Shown piece by piece: positions 1 to 6,717 of a DNA stretch of 64,000 nucleotides. The stretch is from Deltaproteobacteria bacterium (GTDB lineage: Bacteria > Myxococcota_A > UBA9042 > PHBI01). Under the pieces are notes generated by a model that saw only the letters and a list, made by a program, of their open reading frames with translations, was not told where the DNA came from and searched no databases. The position numbers were made by a program, and so were the translations under genes. The stretch lies in contig WYBB01000200.1 in the NCBI GenBank assembly GCA_011526585.1, forward strand, positions 1 to 64,000, in the 5' to 3' direction. The first letter of the stretch is position 1, and every line of letters begins with the position of its first letter.

Positions 1-257
1 CTGCCAAGGTAGGTCGATTTTAGGCACTACATTTTCGACTTTTGGCGATGCGCGCACACGCCAACCGATCGAAAGTCCTCAGGACGCTCGCCTCGCTCCC
101 GCCTCAAGGTGTCGAAGATGAGTCTGACGCCACGGACGCGGTGACAAGCTGGGCGTTTCGGCACGGCTCGGCTCGATCGATCTCCGCGCAGGACGGCTGA
201 CATGGTCCTCATCGTACGGTACCGTCAGGATCCGTCATCGTTCGAGTTGGGGTTCAA
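1..257. other. Upstream region of the caspase-like gene, no gene supported
   Basis: No reading frame here has a convincing start, a Shine-Dalgarno site or a recognisable product; the only open frame of any size, on the minus strand, has an Arg-rich composition typical of a non-coding frame in GC-rich DNA. The first 50 bases are relatively AT-rich (TTTTAGG, TTTTCGACTTTTGG) and may be the edge of a promoter or of a gene outside the window. No terminator or repeat was recognised. Confidence 0.4.
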
Positions 258-1886
258 GTGCTTGAGATCAGGCGCATACTCGTTCCGGTCCTGGGGCTGC
301 TGATCGGGCTTGTCGCGGGGGGCTCCGCGCACGCGGCGGTGCTGCGCTACCTGCTCGTGATCGGCAACGACCACGGGGTCGAGGCGAGCGGGCTGGCGCG
401 GCCCGATCTGACGCACGCCGAGGCGGAGGCGGCGACGTTGTATCGGGCGCTGCTCGCGAACGCCGGCTTCAGCGGGGAGCCGCGGAGCCTGCTCCTGCAG
501 GGCGCCGATCGGCAAGGCGTGCTCGCGGCCGTCGCGCGGCTCGCCGCCCAGGTCGAGCGCGATCGCGCGACCTTCCCCGACGTCGAGGTGATGTTCGCCG
601 TGTTCTATTCGGGTCACGGCAGCGAAGGCAGCCTGCTCCTCGCCGACGGGCCGCTGGCCGGCGCCGAGCTCGCGCGCGCGATGCGGGCGGTGCGCGCCGA
701 CATGCGCGTCGGCGTCTTCGACGCCTGCGCGAGCGCGAGCCTCTCGCCCGCGATGATCGCCGCCAAAGGCATGAAGCCCATCCACGGGCTCGACCTCCTG
801 AAGGAGCTCCCGGAGGACGCGCTCGACGAGAAGGGCAGCGTCTGGATCTTCTCCTCGGCGGCGGACGAGGTCAGCATCGAGGACAAGCAGCTCGGCGGGG
901 TCTTCACCCACTACTTCATCCAGGGCCTGTCCGGACGCGCGGGCGGGGGGCGCAGCGTAACCCTCGACGAGGTTTGGGCTTTCGCACGCGCTCGCACCAT
1001 CGCGCACACGTCGCGGATCGGGCTCACGCAGACGCCGACCAAGACGACCAACACCGTGAGCACCGGCCCGCTCGAGTTCGCGTGGCCCGATCGGAGGCGC
1101 GCGACGCTCGTGCTCGAGCCCGAGCTCGAGAGCCGGATCGCGCTCTACCACGGCGACGATCTCGTGATGGTCTTCGACAAGGCGCCCGGGAAGAGGCTCG
1201 AGAAGTCGGTGCCCGCGGGCGCGGTCGAGCTCGTCATGTTCCGCGGCGACGCGCGCAGCACCCGGCGCCTCGCGCTCGCGCACGGCGACCGGGTGATCGT
1301 GGCCAAGGGCGAGGGCTGGGTCGAGGGCGGGCTCGGGCGCGTTCACAGGATGGTCGGCCCCAAGGGCGCTGCGATCGAGGACGCGCTCGTCGTGCACGAA
1401 GAGAGCGGGCCGACGCTGGCGCTCGGGCTCGGCTACGGCTTCGCGGCCACGAGCGACATCGTGCTCGCGCCGCGCCACGCTGTCGCGCTCGCGCTGCGCG
1501 CCGACCTCGGCGACTGGATGCTCGCGGGCGCGTTCGCGTACGGGTGGGATCGCGAGGCGTTCGAGAGCTGGTCCTACACCAGCCGCGCCTACGAGGGTGC
1601 GCTCCGGCTCGGCTACCACCTGCTCGGCGGCACCTGGCTCGTCACGCCGGTCGTGAGCGGGCGACTCGGCGTCGCCGACCAGGACTACGCCGGCGGGCCG
1701 AGCCGGGACGGCCTCTACGGCGCGCTCGGCGGCGGGCTGGTCACGGCGCTGCAGTGGCGCGGCGTCGGCGCGCTCGAGCTCTCGGCCGTCGTCTCCGCGC
1801 TGCGCGCCCGCGGCGTGGGTGTCACCGCCGCGGGGCTCTGGTCGGTCGACCTGAGCATCGGCGCCGCCTTCCTCTTCGAGCTCTGA
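258..1886 (+). CDS. Secreted caspase-like (peptidase C14 family) protein with C-terminal beta-barrel-like domain
   Basis: 542 residues from a GTG start. Residues 1-26 form a signal peptide ending in SAHA, so the protein is exported. Residues about 29-270 are a caspase-like fold: the catalytic His lies in YSGHG (H120) and the catalytic Cys in DACAS (C157), with the family's FSSA and GVFTHYF segments following. Residues about 385-542 alternate Gly, aromatic and hydrophobic residues (LGLGYGF, GALRLGYHL, LSIGAAFLFEL) and end in a hydrophobic residue, as beta-barrel strands do; whether this is a true outer-membrane barrel is inference. Processing or signalling in the periplasm or at the outer membrane is plausible, with substrate unknown. 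The lipoprotein gene begins 4 bases downstream, so the two are probably co-transcribed. Bacterial metacaspase-like proteins are frequent in Myxococcota. Confidence 0.85.
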   Translation: MLEIRRILVPVLGLLIGLVAGGSAHAAVLRYLLVIGNDHGVEASGLARPDLTHAEAEAATLYRALLANAGFSGEPRSLLLQGADRQGVLAAVARLAAQVERDRATFPDVEVMFAVFYSGHGSEGSLLLADGPLAGAELARAMRAVRADMRVGVFDACASASLSPAMIAAKGMKPIHGLDLLKELPEDALDEKGSVWIFSSAADEVSIEDKQLGGVFTHYFIQGLSGRAGGGRSVTLDEVWAFARARTIAHTSRIGLTQTPTKTTNTVSTGPLEFAWPDRRRATLVLEPELESRIALYHGDDLVMVFDKAPGKRLEKSVPAGAVELVMFRGDARSTRRLALAHGDRVIVAKGEGWVEGGLGRVHRMVGPKGAAIEDALVVHEESGPTLALGLGYGFAATSDIVLAPRHAVALALRADLGDWMLAGAFAYGWDREAFESWSYTSRAYEGALRLGYHLLGGTWLVTPVVSGRLGVADQDYAGGPSRDGLYGALGGGLVTALQWRGVGALELSAVVSALRARGVGVTAAGLWSVDLSIGAAFLFEL

Positions 1887-1890
1887 GGTC

Positions 1891-3306
1891 GTGGTGTCGT
1901 TTTCTTTCGATGTGAAGCGTGTGGGGGTCGCCGCCTTCGGGTGCGTGTCGAGCATGGTGCTGGCCGCGTGCACCGACGCGCCGAGCCAGGGATCGGCCGA
2001 GTGCACGAGCGACGCGCAGTGCGAGTGCGGACAAAGCTGTGAGCTCGGAGATTGCGTCGGCCCGGTCGTGGCCTGTGAAGACGATCGCGAAGGCCCTCCG
2101 CCGCCGCCCTCGATCGGCGCGCCGGTCGAGCTGCTCGCGCTCGATCCCGGCGGGCCCGATTGCTGGTTGACGACGCTCTCGCGCAGCGCGATCGAGCTCG
2201 GCGAGACCTCGTGGCTGATCGTCGGCGAGCACGCCTGGTGCACGACCCGGGTCGATCGGATCCTGGCGTTGTCGTCGAGCGATCGGGTCGCCTGGCAGCC
2301 CGAGCTGGCGGCGAGCCTCGACTACACGTCGGATCCGGTGACGTTCGGCCCCTGGTCGCATGGTCTGCCGAACTGGATCTCGGCGGTCGCGGTCGACGGC
2401 TCGCTACACGCGCTCTTCGAGGCGCGGCTCGGTCCGGCCGAGTTTCCCAACGCGCGCCTGTACGCGCTCAGCCACGACGTGGGTGGGTGGTCGGAGGTGG
2501 AGGAGGTCGCGGACGGGGCGCCGATCCAGGAGGCCCAGGGCAACACCGAACCCGAGGGCGTCGGCTTCAACCAGGGCAACCTCGCCTTCGACCCGGTGCG
2601 AGGGCGCCTCGTCTGGCTGGCCTTTGACGGCGCCTGGGAGACCGCCCTGATGAACGTGCTCTCGGCCGAGGCCGAGCCGGGAGGCTCCTTCGGCCCGATT
2701 GAGGTCGTACAGACGCTGGAGGCAATGGTCGATCGGGGCGCGGTCGCCGGCGTCGACCAGGACTTCGCCGAGGCCGGCGGGATCCAGGCGTGGATCGACA
2801 AACCCGGCTGCGCCGTCGCGTTCCGGACGACCGAAGCGGGCGGTTGGAGCGAGATCCGATCGAGGCCGCTCGGCTTTTCCTACTGCCAGGACGACGCGGC
2901 CGGGAACTTCGGCTTCTACGGCGCCCCGCAGGTCGCCATGACGCGGAGCGGCCCTCAAATCCTCAGTTTCGTTGGCGATCACTCGCTGGCAAACAACCAG
3001 GTGAGCTGGTTGAAGGAGCTCGCCGACGACGTCGAGCAGGTCGCGCTGAAGGCCCCACTCACTCGCTTCAACCGTATCTTCGTGACGCCGCAGGGCGCCC
3101 TCGGGGTGGTGCGCGTCGACGAGGTCACGCGCAAGATCGAGCTCTGGTTTCCCGAGAGCGACGAGGTGGTCGTGCTCCGGACCTCGAGCCGCCCGGTCGT
3201 GCAGCTCGATCTGCAGCGCCATCAGCCGCGCTTCCTCGCCTGGGTCGAGGCGACGCAGCACGGCAACTTCCTCTACGCGGCGCCGCTCGATCTCTCGGAC
3301 CGCTGA
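1891..3306 (+). CDS. Hypothetical lipoprotein with Cys-rich N-terminus
   Basis: 471 residues, GTG start (a second GTG follows at 1894). The N-terminus carries a lipoprotein signal ending in VLAAC (lipidated Cys at 27). It is followed by a Cys-rich stretch (residues about 38-62, eight Cys) and a proline run. The remaining 380 residues show recurring strand-like blocks with conserved Trp and Asp-Gly turns (SLHALFEARL, LVWLAFDG), suggesting a beta-propeller-like fold; no family was recognised with certainty. The gene starts 4 bases after the caspase-like gene and was probably co-expressed with it, which makes it a candidate partner or substrate. Confidence 0.8.
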   Translation: MVSFSFDVKRVGVAAFGCVSSMVLAACTDAPSQGSAECTSDAQCECGQSCELGDCVGPVVACEDDREGPPPPPSIGAPVELLALDPGGPDCWLTTLSRSAIELGETSWLIVGEHAWCTTRVDRILALSSSDRVAWQPELAASLDYTSDPVTFGPWSHGLPNWISAVAVDGSLHALFEARLGPAEFPNARLYALSHDVGGWSEVEEVADGAPIQEAQGNTEPEGVGFNQGNLAFDPVRGRLVWLAFDGAWETALMNVLSAEAEPGGSFGPIEVVQTLEAMVDRGAVAGVDQDFAEAGGIQAWIDKPGCAVAFRTTEAGGWSEIRSRPLGFSYCQDDAAGNFGFYGAPQVAMTRSGPQILSFVGDHSLANNQVSWLKELADDVEQVALKAPLTRFNRIFVTPQGALGVVRVDEVTRKIELWFPESDEVVVLRTSSRPVVQLDLQRHQPRFLAWVEATQHGNFLYAAPLDLSDR

Positions 3307-3340
3307 GCGCGAGCAGGTCGTGACGAGACCCGCTGCGTCT

Positions 3341-3769
3341 TCACAGGGGATCGACGACCTTCAGACCCGCTGGCGCCACGAACCCGTGATCATGGCTCCA
3401 CACCTCGGTGGCGCCCGCCTCGAGCGCGCAGAGGCCGATCTGCAGGTCGAAGATACGCGGGCCGCTCAGCCCGAGGCGCTCGGCGAGCCCGACGAGGCGG
3501 GTCGCGAACCCGTCGCGCGGCTCGAGCACGAGCATGCGGCCGCCGTCCCGCAGCGCGTCGAGAAACGCCGCCGCCTCCGCGGGGGTCGACGGGCGACCGC
3601 TCGCGGACGGGTGCGTCACCACCATCCAGAACTCGGCGAGGACTGGCGCCGGAACCCCCCAGCCACGCGGGTGCCTCGCCGCGCGCTCGATCGCGGCCCG
3701 CGCCGCCGCGTGCTGCGGGACCGCGGCGCGGTGGGCATAGACGAGCAGGTTGGTGTCGAGCGCGATCAC
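3341..3769 (-). CDS. vapC: PIN-domain toxin, VapC family
   Basis: 142 residues when started at the GTG at 3769, whose GTGA overlaps the antitoxin stop codon; an in-frame ATG at 3799 would add ten residues but lies inside the antitoxin gene, so the overlapping GTG is preferred. PIN-domain acidic residues are all present: D5 (LDTN), E46 (LAEFW), D108 (IFDLQ) and D127 (SHDHGF), the Mg-binding set of a ribonuclease that cleaves RNA. The length is usual for VapC. The toxin is translationally coupled to the upstream antitoxin. Its target RNA cannot be read from the sequence. Confidence 0.9.
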   Translation of the reverse strand: MIALDTNLLVYAHRAAVPQHAAARAAIERAARHPRGWGVPAPVLAEFWMVVTHPSASGRPSTPAEAAAFLDALRDGGRMLVLEPRDGFATRLVGLAERLGLSGPRIFDLQIGLCALEAGATEVWSHDHGFVAPAGLKVVDPL

Positions 3770-4020
3770 GCGCCCGACCGTCGCTCGCCCCGGATCCACT
3801 CGCTCATCGCAGCGCGGTCGGAGAGGTCGGCCAGCGCCGCCGGCAGACCACCGTCGACCACCACCCAGGTCAGCTCGGCGACCGGCGCCCTGCGCGCGGG
3901 CCGGCGCAGCTGCTCACGCAGCCCGTCCTCGATGAGCGCACGCAGCGGCCGGCGCAGCTCCGCCGCCCGCTTCTTGGCGGCGATGAGCAGCTCGTCGTCG
4001 ATATCCACCGTGGTCTTCAC
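3766..4020 (-). CDS. vapB: VapB-like antitoxin, ribbon-helix-helix type
   Basis: 84 residues. The N-terminus (MKTTVDIDDELLIAAKKRAAE) has the short beta strand followed by two helices of a ribbon-helix-helix DNA-binding domain of the type that begins 'MKTTVDID'. The C-terminal half (WVVVDGG... MSEWIRGERR) is the expected toxin-neutralising tail. It is the first gene of the toxin-antitoxin operon and overlaps the PIN toxin gene by 4 bases. RHH antitoxins normally repress their own promoter; paired ACCCATA repeats lie just upstream at 4026-4040. Confidence 0.85.
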   Translation of the reverse strand: MKTTVDIDDELLIAAKKRAAELRRPLRALIEDGLREQLRRPARRAPVAELTWVVVDGGLPAALADLSDRAAMSEWIRGERRSGA

Positions 4021-4025
4021 GACCG

Positions 4026-4055
4026 ACCCATAAACCCATATCGGCGCGCCGTCAA
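4026..4055 (-). promoter_or_regulatory. Candidate vapBC promoter and operator
   Basis: Reading the minus strand, TTGACG (4055-4050) and TATGGG (4032-4027) are separated by exactly 17 bases, a sigma-70-type arrangement immediately upstream of the antitoxin ATG. Two direct ACCCATA repeats (plus-strand 4026-4032 and 4034-4040), 8 bp apart, overlap the -10 region and are a likely operator for the RHH antitoxin. Confidence 0.5.
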
Positions 4056-4080
4056 GCCCGTCAGCATTGGGCGTCGTCGA

Positions 4081-5055
4081 TCACGGACGCCGGTACGGCG
4101 GCAGCAGACCCTCGCCGAGCACGTCCTCGATCATGAGCCAGGGGCGCTCGCGCGACTCGGGCAGGCGATCGGCGGGCAGCGCGAAGCTCGCGTCGGCGGG
4201 CAGCGCGGTGGTCGTGTGTGAGGCGCTGAGCGTAAACGGCGCCGGTCCTTCGGGAAAGGGCGTGGTGCCGGTCGCCTCGAGCCTCAGGGCGAGCACGCGG
4301 CCGTCGGCGGCGCGGGCGAGCTGGCCGCCGAGCGCGCTCGGGGGGTGGGTCGCGGTGAGCCAACGCGCGACGCTCGGCTCGTGGTCGCGGAGCTGGGCGA
4401 GCGTGGCCTCGTCGAGCGCGCGCGGGCGCACGGCGGGATCGCGCGTGAGGGTGTGCCAGGTGACCGGCGCGCCGACGATCGCCGCAGGTCGTGAAGCGCC
4501 GGGGACCGCGGGGGTGAGACGGACATAGTCGCCGAGCGCGGCGAGTGTGAAGTCGGCGAGACCGAGAGCCTCGGACAGCGTTCGGCGCGCGAGGCCGTCG
4601 AGCACGTCGCGCTCGATCCACGGGCCCGCGCCGTGGCGCCAGGCGAGGCGCTCGCCGTCGAAGACCGACTCGATCGCGTCGACGTGGGTCTGGGCGACGC
4701 TCGGATCGGCGGCCGCGGGCGCGGTGTAGCGCCGCGTATCGCGCACGCGGAAGCGCGCGCCGTCCTGATCGATGACGCGCTCGATCACGAGGCGGTGCCG
4801 TCCCTGCGCACCGTCGTAGGTCAGCGTGAGGCTCGCCTCGGTGCGGGTCGGAGATGCGCTCGGGACCTCGGCGGCGGGATCGGTAGCCGCGGGACGCGCA
4901 CGCGACAGCGCCTGCTCGAGCGCGCCGGCCGGACCGGTGGCGTCGCTGTTGCAGGCGGCGAGCACGAGCGTGAGCGCGAGGTACCGTAGGGACGGCCCTT
5001 GTGGCCGCCCGCGCGTTTCCGGATGGGGAGCGGGAGCGGGAGCGGGAGCGGGCAC
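4081..5055 (-). CDS. Hypothetical lipoprotein with repeat-derived N-terminal leader
   Basis: The mature part is clear: a hydrophobic segment ending in LVLAAC places the lipidated Cys at 4953-4951, followed by about 290 residues without a recognised domain. The start is not clear. No ATG, GTG or TTG lies between a hexanucleotide repeat array and the signal segment; the nearest in-frame GTG codons are inside the array (5055, 5061, 5067, 5073, 5079). From 5055 the protein has 324 residues, with Cys at 35 and a leader made of (AP)n followed by GRPQGPS, which is encoded by the REP hairpin at 4986-5010. The original 5' end may have been replaced by the repeat insertion. The gene follows fmt closely on the same strand and probably belongs to that operon. 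Confidence 0.65.
   Translation of the reverse strand: MPAPAPAPAPHPETRGRPQGPSLRYLALTLVLAACNSDATGPAGALEQALSRARPAATDPAAEVPSASPTRTEASLTLTYDGAQGRHRLVIERVIDQDGARFRVRDTRRYTAPAAADPSVAQTHVDAIESVFDGERLAWRHGAGPWIERDVLDGLARRTLSEALGLADFTLAALGDYVRLTPAVPGASRPAAIVGAPVTWHTLTRDPAVRPRALDEATLAQLRDHEPSVARWLTATHPPSALGGQLARAADGRVLALRLEATGTTPFPEGPAPFTLSASHTTTALPADASFALPADRLPESRERPWLMIEDVLGEGLLPPYRRP
4986..5010 (+). repeat. REP-like hairpin repeat, copy 1 (inside a coding region)
   Basis: 25 bp: GTAG, then an 8-bp arm, 5-nt loop CTTGT and arm GGCCGCCC. The left arm has one mismatch (GGACGGCC). The GTAG end is on the plus strand. It sits inside the apparent leader of the minus-strand lipoprotein gene and encodes GRPQGPS there. 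Confidence 0.85.
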
Positions 5056-5096
5056 GGGCACGGGCACGGGCACGGGCACGGGATGGGGAGCGGGAG
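5025..5096. repeat. Hexanucleotide tandem array (GGGAGC)n-(GGGCAC)n
   Basis: On the plus strand four GGGAGC-type units are followed by five GGGCAC units and then a further GGGAGC unit. On the minus strand this reads as (VP)n and (AP)n. It lies directly between the fmt stop codon and the lipoprotein signal segment. Arrays of the same two hexamers flank the REP copies at 7143 and 7266, so REP and array seem to travel or expand together. Confidence 0.85.
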
Positions 5097-5099
5097 GCG

Positions 5100-6080
5100 T
5101 CACGTCGAGGAGGACGGCCGAGCGCCGAGGCGTGTTCCCGGAGGCAGCGGCAGACCCTGCAGGAAGGCCGCGACCGGCACCGCATTCTTGCCCTCGAGCT
5201 GCAGGGTGCCGAGCGCGAGCGCCTGCTCGCCGGTCTGCACGAAGAGCTCGCCGCGGCCGGCGGGCAAGACGGTGCCGGGAGGCGCGGCGGGCTCGCCGGG
5301 CACGACCGCGCAGAACGGCAGCACGCGCAGGATCTTGTCGCCGCTCGGCGTCGCGACCGTCGTGCGCGTGCCGGGCCACGGATGGAAGGCGCGGACCTTG
5401 CGCTCGATCTGCGCCGCCGGCAGCGTCCAGTCGATCCAGGCGTCGTCCTTGGTGAGGAGCGGCGCGTAGGTCACACCGTGCTCGGGCTGCGGCGTCTCGG
5501 TGGCGTCGCCGTCGGCGATCCGATCGAGGGTCTCGACGAGCAGCGCGGCGCCGAGCGAGGCGAGCTTGTCGTGCAGGGTCTGGCCGGTGTCGTCCGGCGC
5601 GACCGGCAGCGCGCGCGTCGCGAAGACGGGCCCGGTGTCCATGCCGACGTCCATGCGCATGATCGAGACGCCGGCCTCGGCGTCGCCGTGAAGGACGGCC
5701 ATGGCGATCGGGCTCGCGCCGCGCCAGCGCGGCAAGAGGCTCGCGTGCACGTTGATGCAGCCGAGCGGCGGGGCGGCGAGCGCGCGCGGCCCGAGGATGT
5801 GGCCGAAGGCGGCGACGACGCCGAGGTCGGGCGTGTGCGCCTTGATCCAATCGCGGAAGGCGCGGGTGCCGACCTCGTCGGGCTGGATGAGCGGGATCTG
5901 GTGGGCGCGCGCGAGCTCGGCGACCGGCGGCGAGCTCATGGCCTGGCCGCGGCCCTTCTTGCGGTCGGGCTGCGAGACGACGCAGACGACGCGGTGGCGG
6001 CTCGCCAGGATCGCGGCGAGCGAGGTGCGCGCCAGCTCTGGCGTGCCCATGAAGGCGATCTTGAGCGAGGTGACGGGCAT
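5100..6080 (-). CDS. fmt: Methionyl-tRNA formyltransferase
   Basis: 326 residues, transferring a formyl group from 10-formyltetrahydrofolate to the initiator Met-tRNA. The N-terminus (KIAFMGTPELA) is the family hallmark. The formyltransferase signature SLLPRWRGASPI lies at 114-125, with N110 and H112 just before it and D148 in GMDTGPV, the expected catalytic Asn-His-Asp. The C-terminal domain (about 210-320) is the tRNA-binding OB-like part. ATG at 6080 fits the family length. It follows def by 11 bases, the standard def-fmt pairing for adding and later removing the N-terminal formyl group. Confidence 0.96.
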   Translation of the reverse strand: MPVTSLKIAFMGTPELARTSLAAILASRHRVVCVVSQPDRKKGRGQAMSSPPVAELARAHQIPLIQPDEVGTRAFRDWIKAHTPDLGVVAAFGHILGPRALAAPPLGCINVHASLLPRWRGASPIAMAVLHGDAEAGVSIMRMDVGMDTGPVFATRALPVAPDDTGQTLHDKLASLGAALLVETLDRIADGDATETPQPEHGVTYAPLLTKDDAWIDWTLPAAQIERKVRAFHPWPGTRTTVATPSGDKILRVLPFCAVVPGEPAAPPGTVLPAGRGELFVQTGEQALALGTLQLEGKNAVPVAAFLQGLPLPPGTRLGARPSSST

Positions 6081-6091
6081 CGCGAGGGCGT

Positions 6092-6709
6092 TCAGACCCG
6101 CTGGCCGTGGACCGATCGCAGGACGGCGTCGCCAGCCTCGGCCGCCTCCTTGGCCGACGCCACGCCGTGAACGCGCAGGATCTCGGCGAGCTGCTCGTCC
6201 TCCTTCTCCTCCTCGCGGCGCTTGAGGTAGTCGCGCACGACCAGGGTCTTCTGCACCGGCGAGAGGCGGTCGACGAAGGTGACGCCGTTGAGGTGGTCGA
6301 GCTCGTGTTGGAGGCAGATCGCCAGGAGGCCGTCGGCCTCGAAGTCGAGGAGCTTGCCGTGCACGTCGTAGGCCTGCACGTGCAGCTGCTTTCGGCGCTT
6401 GACCTCGGCGACGAGGCCGGGGAACGAGAGGCAGCCTTCGTCGTAGCTGGTCTTGCCGTAGGACTCGACGATGACCGGGTTGATGAGGTGCATGAAGGCC
6501 GAGCCGCCCTTGTCGGGCTCGACGTCGACGGTCATGATGCGGATGTTCCTGGCGACCTGGGGCGCGGCCAGGCCGATGCCGTTCGACGCGTACATCGTCT
6601 CGCGCATCGCCTCGACGAAGTCGACGATGTCCTGGTCGATCTCGGTCACGTCCGCGGACTTTCGCAAGAGGATCTCGTCGGGGTAGATGACCAGCGGCAA
6701 GCGCGCCAT
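6092..6709 (-). CDS. def: Peptide deformylase
   Basis: 205 residues. It removes the formyl group from the N-terminal Met of new proteins with a metal ion. All three motifs are present: GIGLAAPQ (44-51), EGCLSFP (91-97, metal ligand C93) and HELDH (135-139, two His ligands and the catalytic Glu). A charged C-terminal extension of about 40 residues (REEEKEDEQ) follows the catalytic domain. The ATG at 6709 lies 8 bases after the stop of the J-domain-like gene, and fmt follows, so the three are one operon. Confidence 0.97.
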   Translation of the reverse strand: MARLPLVIYPDEILLRKSADVTEIDQDIVDFVEAMRETMYASNGIGLAAPQVARNIRIMTVDVEPDKGGSAFMHLINPVIVESYGKTSYDEGCLSFPGLVAEVKRRKQLHVQAYDVHGKLLDFEADGLLAICLQHELDHLNGVTFVDRLSPVQKTLVVRDYLKRREEEKEDEQLAEILRVHGVASAKEAAEAGDAVLRSVHGQRV

Positions 6710-6717
6710 GGCGGACC

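Noticed and set aside
27..212. 61-codon minus frame at the left edge
   Set aside because: Arg-rich, no ribosome-binding site, no family resemblance.
225..2243. Long open frame on the minus strand opposite the caspase and lipoprotein genes
   Set aside because: Composition is Arg/Glu/Ala-rich antisense read-through of GC-biased codons; the plus frames hold signal peptides and catalytic motifs.
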